Shown here piece by piece: positions 52,297 to 61,529 of a stretch of DNA of 64,000 bases. The translations under genes and the position numbers were made by a program. Below the pieces are notes generated by a model. It did not search any database, was not told where the DNA came from, and was given only the letters and a program-made list of their open reading frames with translations. The stretch's first letter is position 1; each line of letters opens with the position of its first letter. The DNA comes from UBA2402 sp037139735 (GTDB lineage: Bacteria > Planctomycetota > Phycisphaerae > Phycisphaerales > UBA1924), in the NCBI GenBank assembly GCA_037139735.1, contig JBAXFU010000006.1, forward strand, positions 5,741 through 69,740. Direction: 5' to 3'.

Positions 52297-52311
52297 GCGC
52301 CGTTCGCGGCC

Positions 52312-54012
52312 TCACGCCCGCACGGGAAGCGTGGCGGGCGTTTCGCGTCCGCGTCGCCAGAGGTCGTGGAGGCAGAGCGACGCCTCCTGCTCGGGAAAAT
52401 CGAGCCGCAGGTGACAACCGCGGCTTTCCCGGCGCCATTCGGCCGCCTTGGCGACCAGCGCGGCGGCGACGAGCATGTTCTGCGTCTCCCACCCCGAGAC
52501 GTCGTCGAAGATCTTGTCGAGGGTGTACCTGGCCCAGAAGTCGATCATCTCGCTGGCGCCGGCGAGCTTGGCGGCGGTGCGTTCGATGCCGACGTTGCGC
52601 CACATGGCCGAACGAAGGCTCGAGCGGACGTCGGTCAGGTCGAGTTCACCCCGTTCGCTTGGGCGAATGTCGCTGACGATCGGCACGGGGGCGGAGCGTC
52701 CGCCGCCGATGGCCGCGGCCCACCCGGGCGCGGGCCCGACGGACGCGCCGCCGGCGCCGGGCTGACGCATTTCAAGGCATGCGCGGCCCGCGATCTCGCC
52801 CATCACGAGGCCCTCGAGCAGCGAGTTGCTCGCGAGCCGGTTGGCGCCGTGCAGCCCCGTGCTGGCCGCTTCGCCCACGGCGTAGAGCCCGGGGACGTCG
52901 CTGCGGCCCGCGGCGTCGGTCCGCACGCCGCCGACCATGTAGTGCATCGCCGGGTGGACGGGAATGAGGTCCTTGGCCGGATCAAGTTCAAAGCGTCGCA
53001 GCAGGGCCGCGATGCCGGGGAACTTCGCCTCGAAGTGCTCGATGGCGCGGCAGTCGAGGAGCACGTTCTGGCCGCCCTGCTTGGCGATCTGGCGGACGAT
53101 CGCCTGGCTCACGATGTCGCGGGGGGCCAGTTCGGCCATCGGGTGCACCTCGACCATGAAGCGGTGGCCCGAGGCGTCGAGGAGGTGGGCGCCGGCCCCG
53201 CGGATGGCCTCGGTGATGAGGCTGCGGCTCGCGCCGGCGAGGTAGAGGGTGGTGGGGTGGAACTGGACGAAGGCCATGTCCGCGAGCGTGGCGCCCGCCC
53301 GGTAGGCCATCGCGATGCCGTCGGCGGTGGCGAGGGGCGGGTTGGTCGTCTCGCGGTAGAGCATGCCCGCGCCGCCGCTGGCGAGGATGGTGGCCTTGGC
53401 CCAGATGACCTGAAGTCCGTGCTTGGGATGGTGCGTGATGGCGCCCATGACCGGCGAGCCCGGTTCGTTCGAGGGCGTGACGAGATCGAGCGAGAAGCAC
53501 TTCTCGAAGACGCGCACCCCCGTCGCGGACCGCACCTTCTGTTCGAGCACTCGCTGGAGCTCGGCGCCCGTGGCGTCGCCGTTGCTGTGCACGATGCGGC
53601 TGGCGGCGTGGCCTCCCTCGCGACCCAGCAGGATCTCGCCTTGCGGGTTGCGGTCGAGCTTCATGCCCCAGCTGAGCAGTTCGGACATGTGGCGAGGGCC
53701 CGCGCCCACGATGGTCCGCACGGCGTCGACGTCGCACAGGCCGGCGCCCGCCGCGAGGGTGTCCTCGATGTGGGACTCGATCGTGTCCTTGGGCGAGACC
53801 GCGCTGGCGATGCCGCCCTGGGCCCAGGCCGTGTTGGTGGAACGCAGGTCCCCCTTGCTCAGGACGATCACCTCGCCGTGCTCGGCGGCGGCGATCGCCG
53901 CGCGAAGGCCGGCCACGCCCGCGCCGATCACCAGCGTGTCGGTGAAGATCGCCGGCAGCAGCGACGAGCGGAAGGGGATCAGGTAGCGGCGATGGTCGAA
54001 CAGGCCGTCCAT
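52312..54012 (-). CDS. nadB: L-aspartate oxidase
   Basis: 566 aa. NadB oxidises aspartate to iminoaspartate with FAD, feeding NAD synthesis. Diagnostic segments: VIGAGVAGLRAAIAAAEHG (FAD site), STNTAWAQGGIASAV, EGGHAASRIVHSNGDATG, VQFHPTTLYLAGASRSLITEAIRGAGAHL, VHPAMHYMVGGVRTD, and NRLASNSLLEGLVMG. A TACTCT box lies 15 nt before the ATG. nadA and nadC are not in view. It converges on the antiporter with a 15-nt gap. Confidence 0.93.
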   Translation of the reverse strand: MDGLFDHRRYLIPFRSSLLPAIFTDTLVIGAGVAGLRAAIAAAEHGEVIVLSKGDLRSTNTAWAQGGIASAVSPKDTIESHIEDTLAAGAGLCDVDAVRTIVGAGPRHMSELLSWGMKLDRNPQGEILLGREGGHAASRIVHSNGDATGAELQRVLEQKVRSATGVRVFEKCFSLDLVTPSNEPGSPVMGAITHHPKHGLQVIWAKATILASGGAGMLYRETTNPPLATADGIAMAYRAGATLADMAFVQFHPTTLYLAGASRSLITEAIRGAGAHLLDASGHRFMVEVHPMAELAPRDIVSQAIVRQIAKQGGQNVLLDCRAIEHFEAKFPGIAALLRRFELDPAKDLIPVHPAMHYMVGGVRTDAAGRSDVPGLYAVGEAASTGLHGANRLASNSLLEGLVMGEIAGRACLEMRQPGAGGASVGPAPGWAAAIGGGRSAPVPIVSDIRPSERGELDLTDVRSSLRSAMWRNVGIERTAAKLAGASEMIDFWARYTLDKIFDDVSGWETQNMLVAAALVAKAAEWRRESRGCHLRLDFPEQEASLCLHDLWRRGRETPATLPVRA

Positions 54013-54066
54013 GTTGGCGTCGCGCAAAGAGTAGGAGCTCCGCCTCGCGGACGTTCCGCCGATCGC

Positions 54067-54072
54067 TATGCT
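54067..54072 (+). promoter_or_regulatory. Candidate -10 box (leaderless) for the PI-PLC-like gene
   Basis: TATGCT ends exactly 6 nt before the ATG. The divergent nadB has a TACTCT box 15 nt from its start. Confidence 0.45.
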
Positions 54073-54078
54073 GGCTTC

Positions 54079-55206
54079 ATGAAGCCGCTCCGCATGTCGG
54101 CGATGCTCGTCGTGCTGACCTTGCTCCCCTCCTGCACTCGCGCGGGACGCGTGGCGGACGAACCGGCGCTCGTCGGGTCGCAGGTGATCGGCAGCCACAA
54201 CAGCTACAAGCTCGGCGTGCAGCCCCAACTGCTCGACCTGATGAACGCGGCGGGGCGGCGAGGCGAGGGCGTCGATTACTCGCACCTGTCCCTCGTCGAT
54301 CAGCTCAATCTCGGACTTCGGTCGCTCGAACTCGACGTGTGCCACGACCCTCGCGGCGGTCGCTACGCCGATCCGCTGGGAAATCGGCTGCTGAAACTCG
54401 CGGGCATCGAGCCGTGGCCTCTTCCCGACCCCGGGGCGATGTCGACGCCCGGATTCAAGCTCATTCATGAACCCGACTTCGACTTTCGCTCGTCTCCCGC
54501 ACGGTTCGAGGACGCGACGGCGATGCTCCGCGCATGGTCGAGCAAAAGACCGGGGCACACCGCGATCGTCGTGACGATGAACTGCAAGCAGGGATCGACG
54601 GGCCTTCCTGGGGCGACGTCGGCGCCCGCGTTCGACGCGACAACCCTCCACGATCTCGATCGGGTCATTCTGGCGGGGCTGGGACGAGACCGGTTGGTCG
54701 TGCCGGACGACGTGCGAGGCGCGGCATCGACGCTCCGCGGAGCGGTGCTCGCCAAGGGGTGGTCCCGAGCCGACTCCCGGGGAAAGTTCATCTTCGTTCT
54801 CGACGAGGGAGCAGCGCTTCGCGAGCAGTATCTGGCGGCGTTTCCCGACCTTCGCGGCGCCACGTTCTTCACCACCGTGCCGCCCCCCGACGATCTCGCC
54901 GCTTTCCTGGTGATCAACGATCCGGTGAAGGACGAGGCGACCATCCGCGAGCGGGTGCGGGAAGGGTACATGGTGCGAACGCGGGCCGACGCCGACACGG
55001 CGGAGGCCAGGATCAATGACCGCCGGCGCTTCGAGGCGGCCATGCGGAGCGGCGCGCACGTGATCAGCACCGACTACTACATTCCCGATCGCAAGCGGGA
55101 CGAACGGTTCGTGGTCCGATTCGCGGACGGATCCTTCAACCGTCCCAACCCCGTCCGCGCCTCGCGCCCGCGCGACGAGGCCCCGCACGGGGAGGGTGGC
55201 GGGTGA
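54079..55206 (+). CDS. Phosphoinositide phospholipase C-like lipoprotein
   Basis: 375 aa. The lipobox LLPSCTR gives lipid-modified Cys19. The catalytic N-terminal part has VIGSHNSYK (His40) and, further on, LGLRSLELDVCHDPRGG and LIHEPDFDF, matching the Ca2+-dependent PI-PLC family (PF16670 type). Such enzymes cleave phosphoinositides or related phosphodiester lipids outside the membrane; the natural substrate here is unknown. The C-terminus (HVISTDYYIPDRKRDERFVVRFADGS) is also family-like. Its stop abuts the mutase stop on the other strand. Confidence 0.85.
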   Translation: MKPLRMSAMLVVLTLLPSCTRAGRVADEPALVGSQVIGSHNSYKLGVQPQLLDLMNAAGRRGEGVDYSHLSLVDQLNLGLRSLELDVCHDPRGGRYADPLGNRLLKLAGIEPWPLPDPGAMSTPGFKLIHEPDFDFRSSPARFEDATAMLRAWSSKRPGHTAIVVTMNCKQGSTGLPGATSAPAFDATTLHDLDRVILAGLGRDRLVVPDDVRGAASTLRGAVLAKGWSRADSRGKFIFVLDEGAALREQYLAAFPDLRGATFFTTVPPPDDLAAFLVINDPVKDEATIRERVREGYMVRTRADADTAEARINDRRRFEAAMRSGAHVISTDYYIPDRKRDERFVVRFADGSFNRPNPVRASRPRDEAPHGEGGG

Positions 55207-57009
55207 TCACCACTCCGGGCCGCCGGTGTAGCGTCCGTAGACGTCCGCCATCGCCTGCACCATCTCGCCCAGCGTGCAGTTGGCCAACGCGCCGTCCACC
55301 AGGGCGGGCATCACGTTGTGCTTGTGGAGGCCCATCTCCACCGCCTGCGGGTCGCCGTCGCGGCAGGCCTTGCGGATGCGGTCGAGCGAGGCCCTGACCA
55401 TCGCCTCGTCGCGCCTTGCCTTGAAGGCCTTGAGCCGCTCGACCTGCACCGTCTCGACCTCGGGGCCGATCTGCAGGATGTCGATGGGCCGCTGCTCGTC
55501 GTCGGCGACATAGGCGTTGACGCCGACGACGATGCGGTCGCCCGCCTCGCACTCCTCGCTGAAGCGGTAGCTCGCCTCGGCGATGCAGCGGCGGAAGTAT
55601 CCCTTGTTGATCCCGTTGATCACCGAGCGGCCGAAGCGGGGCTTGCGGCCGTAGGCCGGGTGCTCCTCGAGCGGGCCGCCGTGGTCGACGCGGGCCGCGC
55701 GGGCCTGGCGCGTGGCGGCGTCGTATTCGCCCATCGCGTCGATCTCGGCGATGAACTTGAGGGCCTCGGCCTCCATGGTGTCGGTCATCTGTTCGACGAA
55801 CCACGAGCCGCCGAGCGGGTCGACCGTGCGGGTGACGCCCGTCTCGTGGGCGAGGATCTGCTGCGTGCGGAGCGCGACCGTCACGGCCTGTTCGGTGGGA
55901 AGGCCGAGCGTTTCGTCCATGCTGTCGGTGTGGAGCGACTGGCAGCCGCCCAGCACCGCCGCCATCGCCTGGTACGCCACGCGGACGATGTTGTTGAGGG
56001 GCTGCTGCTCGGTGAGCGAGCAGCCCGCGGTCTGCACGTGCGTCTTCATGTAGAGCGAGCGTTCGCTGCGGGCGCCGTAGCGGTGCTTCATGGCGCGGGC
56101 CCAGATGCGGCGGGCGGCGCGGAGCTTGCAGATCTCCTCGAAGAACTCGTTGTGGCTGTTGAAGAAGAAGGAGAGTCGCGGGGCGAAGGCGTCGATGTCC
56201 ATGCCTCGCTCGAGGCACGCCTCGACGTACTCCATGCCGTCGCGGAGCGTGAAGGCGAGTTCCTGGGCCGCGGTGCTGCCGGCCTCGCGGATGTGATAGC
56301 CAGAGATCGAGACCGAGTTCCACTTGGGGACGAACTTGCTCTGGAACTCGATGGTGTCGACGACGAGCTTGACGCTCGGCTCGGGCGGGTAGATGAACTC
56401 GTTCTGGGAGTGGAACTCCTTGAGGATGTCGTTCTGGAGCGTGCCGCCCAGGTCGTTCCACGAGATGCCGCGCTGCTTGGCCATGGCGAGGTACATCGCC
56501 CAGATGACGCAGGCGGGGCCGTTGATGGTCTGGCTCACCGTCACGTTGCCGACGGGGATGTCGGCGTAGAGGCGGTGCATGTCCTCGATGGTGCAGATGG
56601 CCACGCCGCACTTGCCCACCTCGCCGCAGGAGAGTTCGTCATCGCTGTCGCGGCCCATGAGGGTGGGGAGGTCGAAGGCCGTCGAGAGGCCCGTGTTGGC
56701 CTTGGTGCCCTTGGCCTGGCTCAGCAGGTACTTGAACCGCTTGTTGGTGTCGTCGGCCGAGCCGAAGCCGGCGAACTGGCGCATCGTCCACAGCCGGGTG
56801 CGGTACCCCTCGGGGAAGAGGCCGCGGGTGAAGGGATAGCCGCCCGGGGTCGCGATGTCGCGATCGATGTGGTGGAGGGATTGTGCTTGCGGGTGGCCCT
56901 GCGAGGCGGGGCCGTAGACGGGATCGACCACCAGCCCCGAGATGGTGACTGCCTGCGGATCGATGGAGGGAAGGTCGGAGGGGGTCTGCTGCCGGGGAGC
57001 CGTGGTCAT
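55207..57009 (-). CDS. Acyl-CoA mutase catalytic subunit (isobutyryl-CoA mutase-like)
   Basis: 600 aa B12-dependent mutase catalytic barrel without the C-terminal cobalamin domain, so it needs a separate small subunit. It aligns with methylmalonyl-CoA mutase throughout (RTRLWTMRQFAGFGSA, TAFDLPTLMGRDSDD, LQNDILKEF, SISGYHIREAGS, His239). Two specificity residues differ: Phe79 sits where methylmalonyl-CoA mutase has Tyr89, and Gln202 where it has Arg207. That Phe/Gln pair is characteristic of isobutyryl-CoA mutase. So it more likely interconverts isobutyryl- and n-butyryl-CoA. No small subunit or G-protein chaperone is in view. Confidence 0.85.
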   Translation of the reverse strand: MTTAPRQQTPSDLPSIDPQAVTISGLVVDPVYGPASQGHPQAQSLHHIDRDIATPGGYPFTRGLFPEGYRTRLWTMRQFAGFGSADDTNKRFKYLLSQAKGTKANTGLSTAFDLPTLMGRDSDDELSCGEVGKCGVAICTIEDMHRLYADIPVGNVTVSQTINGPACVIWAMYLAMAKQRGISWNDLGGTLQNDILKEFHSQNEFIYPPEPSVKLVVDTIEFQSKFVPKWNSVSISGYHIREAGSTAAQELAFTLRDGMEYVEACLERGMDIDAFAPRLSFFFNSHNEFFEEICKLRAARRIWARAMKHRYGARSERSLYMKTHVQTAGCSLTEQQPLNNIVRVAYQAMAAVLGGCQSLHTDSMDETLGLPTEQAVTVALRTQQILAHETGVTRTVDPLGGSWFVEQMTDTMEAEALKFIAEIDAMGEYDAATRQARAARVDHGGPLEEHPAYGRKPRFGRSVINGINKGYFRRCIAEASYRFSEECEAGDRIVVGVNAYVADDEQRPIDILQIGPEVETVQVERLKAFKARRDEAMVRASLDRIRKACRDGDPQAVEMGLHKHNVMPALVDGALANCTLGEMVQAMADVYGRYTGGPEW

Positions 57010-57107
57010 GCCCCAATTCTAACCGCCTCGGGCGGGGACGACGTCCGGAGGCGCCCCCCCGGCCGGCACCTGCGCCGGACCAGGCCGCGGACCATCGATT
57101 CGGGGGG

Positions 57108-59207
57108 TCAAAGCCCGAGAAGTTGGCGGATGTCGTTGTAGGTGACGGTCAGGAAGACGCACCCGATGAGCACCAGGCCCGCCAGGGTCGCCACCGACTG
57201 AACGACCATGGGCACCGGTCGACCCGAGAGTTGCTCGTAGAGGATGAAGAGGAACTGACCGCCGTCGACGATGGGCAGCGGGAGGAAGTTGACCACCGCG
57301 AGGTTGACGCTGATGAGCGCGAGGAAGAAGAGGAGCCAGATCAGACCCTTGCCCGCCACCAGCGTGCCCAGGTGCGCGATGCCCACCGGGCCCTTGAGAT
57401 GCTCCACCTTGACGGTCCCTTGGAAGAGCCGCACGAAGGTGGCGTAGGTCGAGAGCATGACGCGCTTGGTCTCGGCGAAGCCCATGCTCAGCGCGGCGGC
57501 CGGCGACGAGGCCTTGAGCAGCACCTGCTCGGGTTCGAAGAGCCCCGGACTCACCGGACTCTGCCACCCCAGCGCGTGGATCGCCTTGATGTCGGTGGCG
57601 GGGATGGTCCAGGCGACGATCTCTTCAGCGCCCTCGGGTCCCGGCACGCCGCCCTGCGGGCGACGGAGTCGCACCGAGATCGTCGAGGCCGAAGAGGCCG
57701 CCGGGTCGGTCGAGTCGCGGAGGGCGGTGCGGATGTCGGCGAAGCAGGCGACGGCCCGGTCGTTGATGGAGATGATGCGGGCACCCGGCGTCCGGAAGAC
57801 GCCCGCCGCGGCGGGCGAGAACCGCTCCTCGGACCCCGGTCGCTTGAGCGACGGCAGCGGGGTGGCCACCAGCGCGAGGTCGCGCGACGTGTCGCCGACG
57901 CCGAACCCGATCTGTCCCTTGGAGTTCACCTCGACGGCGGGCAGTTCGACGGCGGAGAGCGAGCCCGAAGGGTCCTTGCGCAGCACGGTGATGCTGATGG
58001 CGCTGCCCTTGTGGGACTGGATTTCGGTCATCCCCTCGGCGATCGAGGGGAACTCCACCGCGCCCAGTCTCGCGAAGATGTCGCCCGCCCGAAGGCCCTG
58101 GGCTTCGGCTCGCTCGGTGGTTTGGCCGACGGTCATCACCGGCATCAGCCCGAGCAGGTGCTCGATGGGCGTCACCGCGCGGTTGGCGCGCACGAGGTGG
58201 TCCACTTCGAGCTGGGCCCGCGGCTGCAGCACGCGGGTCACGCGGTCGGTGCCGTTGGTGAACGTCGCCTCCACGACCCTTCCGCCCGAGTTGCGAAGTT
58301 GCGTGAAGAGTTCCGTGCCGTCCGAGACCTCGCGGCCATCGACCGACGCCAGCCGCATGCCCGGTTCGAGCCCCTCGAGGCCGATGGATCGAAACGCCGT
58401 CCGCATCGCTTCGCGCTGCTCCGCGTTCGTCGCGTTCACGACCGCGACGCTTCGGGTCGGTTCGACGCCGATCTCGAGCATGCCCGACTCGCGGCCGGTT
58501 TCGGGGGTCACGACGAACTGGATGGGCGCCGAGAGGCCGCGGCGGACGACCGTCAACTGGATCGCCGAGCCGCCTTCGGCCATGGCGGTCGCCAGCACCA
58601 GATCGCTGAAGGAGTTGGGCGAGTGCCCGTTGATCGCCGTCACCGTGTCGCCGGGGAGCAGCCCCGGGCTCGTGACGCCCAGTTCGTGCCCGTTGAGCGG
58701 GATGGCCCGGGCGCCGGGCGAGTCGGGTTCGACGTCGCCGATGCGGGCCGGCTCGACCTTCATGCCCACCATGAAGACCAGCACGAAGAGCGCCGCGGCG
58801 GTGACGATGTTCATCGCCACGCCCGCGGAGATCACCACCAGGCGCTTCCACGGCTTGCAGGCCTGGAAACTGTCCGCCGCGTCGCTGATCGCCTCGGGGT
58901 TGCCGTCCTCCTGCCCCAGCATCTTGACATAGCCGCCGAAGGGCAACGCGTTCAGGCGATACTCGGTGGGGCTGAGCCCTTCGCCTCCGCCGCGAGCGCG
59001 GAGCCGCTCGGCTTCACCCTCGGACGAACCCATCCGGACGCCCAGCCCCTTTCGGATCGACACCAACGCGGGGCCGAAGCCCACCGCGAAGGCCAGGACG
59101 CGGATGCCCGCCCAGCGAGCCGCGAGAAAGTGCCCGAGCTCGTGCAGGAAGATGATCGCGCCAAAGCCGAGCAGGACGAGCAGGAAGTCGAGGGTGGTTC
59201 CAAGCAT
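57108..59207 (-). CDS. rseP: Site-2 zinc metalloprotease, RseP family
   Basis: 699 aa from MLGTTLDFLL. HELGH (residues 22-26) gives the zinc site, with PFGGYVKMLGQED and, near the C-terminus, NFLPLPIVDGGQ for the third ligand region. Four hydrophobic segments are seen (N-terminal helix, about 115-140, and two near the C-terminus). It cleaves anti-sigma factors within the membrane in the envelope stress response. It is about 250 residues longer than E. coli RseP, with extra periplasmic PDZ-like sequence (SPGLLPGDTVTAING; AEAQGLRAGDIFARLG). Confidence 0.88.
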   Translation of the reverse strand: MLGTTLDFLLVLLGFGAIIFLHELGHFLAARWAGIRVLAFAVGFGPALVSIRKGLGVRMGSSEGEAERLRARGGGEGLSPTEYRLNALPFGGYVKMLGQEDGNPEAISDAADSFQACKPWKRLVVISAGVAMNIVTAAALFVLVFMVGMKVEPARIGDVEPDSPGARAIPLNGHELGVTSPGLLPGDTVTAINGHSPNSFSDLVLATAMAEGGSAIQLTVVRRGLSAPIQFVVTPETGRESGMLEIGVEPTRSVAVVNATNAEQREAMRTAFRSIGLEGLEPGMRLASVDGREVSDGTELFTQLRNSGGRVVEATFTNGTDRVTRVLQPRAQLEVDHLVRANRAVTPIEHLLGLMPVMTVGQTTERAEAQGLRAGDIFARLGAVEFPSIAEGMTEIQSHKGSAISITVLRKDPSGSLSAVELPAVEVNSKGQIGFGVGDTSRDLALVATPLPSLKRPGSEERFSPAAAGVFRTPGARIISINDRAVACFADIRTALRDSTDPAASSASTISVRLRRPQGGVPGPEGAEEIVAWTIPATDIKAIHALGWQSPVSPGLFEPEQVLLKASSPAAALSMGFAETKRVMLSTYATFVRLFQGTVKVEHLKGPVGIAHLGTLVAGKGLIWLLFFLALISVNLAVVNFLPLPIVDGGQFLFILYEQLSGRPVPMVVQSVATLAGLVLIGCVFLTVTYNDIRQLLGL

Positions 59208-59294
59208 GGTGTGGAGCGGGATGGTATCGGCATCGGTCCGCGGCATGCCCCCGGACGCGAGGTCGCCTTGGGATTCGCCGCCCGTCGCTCGCCG

Positions 59295-59306
59295 CCCCCC
59301 CCCCCC
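59295..59306 (+). repeat. 12-base homopolymer C tract
   Basis: Twelve consecutive C lie between rseP (minus) and hpnE (plus), outside both coding regions. Such tracts can vary by slippage and change nearby promoter spacing, or can be a sequencing artefact. Confidence 0.7.
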
Positions 59307-59422
59307 GGCGTGGCGACAGCGGCTTGCGGCTTCCCGCGTTCAGGGGGACGGAGCCGGCGCCGAGGCCCTCAGGTGCTACGCTGGCTCGCGGTCCGCGGTT
59401 CGCACGCGGGAACGCACACGAC

Positions 59423-60739
59423 ATGGGATCGCCGGATGTCATCGTGGTGGGCGCGGGCGTGGCGGGCATCGCCGCGGCGGTGTCGCTCGCCCTCGCGGGC
59501 GCGGCCGTTCAACTCGTCGAGTCGCGTCGACGCCTCGGAGGTCGGGCCACTTCCTTCGTCGACGCGCCCACGGGCGAGGTGCTCGACAACTGCCAGCACG
59601 TGACGCTGGGGTGCTGCACGCGCTATCGACGACTGCTCGATCTCCTCGGGGCCTCCGAGGCGTTGCGTTGGCACCGGGCCCAATACTGGGTCGAGCCCGC
59701 CATCGGCGGCGAGGAGCGGGTGAGTTGCATCGAACCCGGACTCCTTCCCGCGCCGCTCCACTTCGCGGGTTCGTTCGCGGGGGCCACGTTCCTGTCAGTC
59801 GAGGAGAAACTCGCGATCGCCGCCGGCATTCGCGAGTTGGCGGTGGCGTCGAGGGAGCCATGGGAGAGCCGCACCTTCGGGGCCTGGCTCGACGCGACAT
59901 CGCAGCCAGCCGGAGCCAGAGGCAAGTTCTGGGAGCCGGTGGTCGTCAGCGCGTGCAACGCCTGGCCCGATCGCGTGAGCGCGTCGCCGGCGATGAAGGT
60001 CTTTCAGGACGGCTTGCTGGCCTCTCGCGAGGCGGCGATGATCGGCGTGCCGCGGGTGCCGCTGGTCAGGTTGTACGAGGCGGTTCCCGACGTGTTGGCG
60101 TCGGCGGGCGGCGGCGTGCTGGAGGGGCGGGCGGCCGCGAGTGTCCAGCCGCGGCGCGTGACCCTGGTCGACGGGACGGCGTTGTGCGCGGGCCGGGTGG
60201 TGTGCGCCTTGCCGCTGGAAAAGGCGGTCGCGGCGGTGCGGGACGAGCGGGGCGAGGCGGATGAGACGCTCGCGAGGCTCGCGGCGAAGCTGACGTTCTC
60301 GCCGATCGTCGGGGTGCACCTCGAGTTCGACCGGCCGGTGATGGCGTTTGCTCACGCGGTGTTGGTGGGGGCCGCGACGCAATGGGTCTTCGCGAACGAG
60401 GCGGATCCGCGGCGGGTGCACGCGGTGGTCTCGGGCGCGGCGGCGTGGGTCGACTGGACGCAGGAGCGGATCGTCGAGCAGGTGCTGACGGATCTCGGGG
60501 CGAGGTTCCCGCGTGCCATCGAGGCGGCGACCTGCGTGCGGGCGAGGGTGGTGAAGGAGCGGCGGGCCACCTTCGAAGCCACGCCCGCCTTCGAGCGGGC
60601 TCGTCACGGACTGCGGCGTCGGGAACACGCGGTGCCTCTGGCGGGCGATTACACCGACACGGACTGGCCCGCGACGATGGAAGGTGCGGCGATTTCGGGC
60701 TTCGAGGTCGCCAAGAGGCTCGGCGGACGAATCGCTTGA
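59423..60739 (+). CDS. hpnE: Hydroxysqualene dehydroxylase HpnE-like FAD enzyme
   Basis: 438 aa FAD-dependent amine-oxidase-like protein. The N-terminus VIVVGAGVAGIAAAVSLALAGAAVQLVES binds FAD; VLDNCQHVTLGCCTRYRRLL and FWEPVVVSACNAWPDRVSASPAMKVFQDGL fit HpnE, which acts in bacterial squalene synthesis with HpnC and HpnD. AGDYTDTDWPATMEGAAISGFEVAKRL near the C-terminus is typical of the fold. hpnC and hpnD are not nearby. A TACGCT box lies 40 nt before the start. Confidence 0.85.
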   Translation: MGSPDVIVVGAGVAGIAAAVSLALAGAAVQLVESRRRLGGRATSFVDAPTGEVLDNCQHVTLGCCTRYRRLLDLLGASEALRWHRAQYWVEPAIGGEERVSCIEPGLLPAPLHFAGSFAGATFLSVEEKLAIAAGIRELAVASREPWESRTFGAWLDATSQPAGARGKFWEPVVVSACNAWPDRVSASPAMKVFQDGLLASREAAMIGVPRVPLVRLYEAVPDVLASAGGGVLEGRAAASVQPRRVTLVDGTALCAGRVVCALPLEKAVAAVRDERGEADETLARLAAKLTFSPIVGVHLEFDRPVMAFAHAVLVGAATQWVFANEADPRRVHAVVSGAAAWVDWTQERIVEQVLTDLGARFPRAIEAATCVRARVVKERRATFEATPAFERARHGLRRREHAVPLAGDYTDTDWPATMEGAAISGFEVAKRLGGRIA

Positions 60740-60832
60740 AGCGGCGTCGATGTTCGGAACCCTTGAGGATCTGGATCGCCTGTCGGTTGGGTGCCGCGGG
60801 CTGATTGGCGCCGAGAAGAGCGACCCCGCGAG

Positions 60833-60861
60833 TTGCAACATGTGTTCGGGGCCCGTACGAT
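60833..60861 (+). promoter_or_regulatory. Candidate promoter for the small membrane protein
   Basis: TTGCAA (60833-60838), 17 bp, TACGAT (60856-60861). Good match to a sigma-70-type promoter, with a leader of about 125 nt to the GTG. Confidence 0.5.
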
Positions 60862-60992
60862 TCCGACCGGTTCCAAGCGTCGTTCGTGCGGCGCGTTCCG
60901 GCGTCATCAGGCCGTGACGCTCGACGCGTGCGGGCCTGCGGATGCTCGCGTTCGGATGGTTTCCTTGCAGAGTCGGGCCTTCGGATTTTTGC

Positions 60993-61385
60993 GTGTCGAC
61001 GATCTGGAAATCCCTCAAGCCGTGGCAGATCGGCCTCTTCGCCGTCGCGGGGATCGCGTTGGCGGTGTCGGTGGTCTTCACCCTCCGCGGCAGCGACGAC
61101 CTCGGCTTGGCGACCCGACTTGAGATGGTCGACATCGTCACGGGTGATCGGTTCGTGGTGAAGATTCCCGGGTCGGGCTCGATGGGCATCCCGGGCAAGA
61201 ATCCGCAGACGGGTGAAGCGACGCTGGTCCCGTATTACCAGGACGAGTCAGGGGCCTTCAAGGTGAACGACCGGTACGCGATGCCGCTGGTGAAGCGGCG
61301 GAAGGGGAGCACCTTCGCCTTCGATCAGTCGACATTCGCGGTGACCTTCTCGGAGAAGGACGTTCAGACGATCGTGGGGGAGTGA
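60993..61385 (+). CDS. Small membrane-anchored protein upstream of a pilin-like gene
   Basis: 130 aa from a GTG start (MSTIWKSLKPW), with ATG at 60942 as an alternative. One membrane helix at about 12-33 is followed by an extracytoplasmic domain: LEMVDIVTGDRFVVKIPGSG, NPQTGEATLVPYYQDESG, and KVNDRYAMPLVKRRKGSTFAFD. No family recognised; the position before the pilin-like gene suggests a shared role in the pilus/secretion pathway, which is inference. Confidence 0.7.
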   Translation: MSTIWKSLKPWQIGLFAVAGIALAVSVVFTLRGSDDLGLATRLEMVDIVTGDRFVVKIPGSGSMGIPGKNPQTGEATLVPYYQDESGAFKVNDRYAMPLVKRRKGSTFAFDQSTFAVTFSEKDVQTIVGE

Positions 61386-61529
61386 CGGGACCTTGGCGTG
61401 CGAGCCTTGGAGCACGGCACGGCCGCCCTGCCGACGTTCGGAACGGGTTCATGGGGCGTGAAGGGAAGATGAAGCCGGGATTCGGCTGAGATGAAGTCGG
61501 GGAAAGCGGTCCTCACGGAAGCAGGCGAA

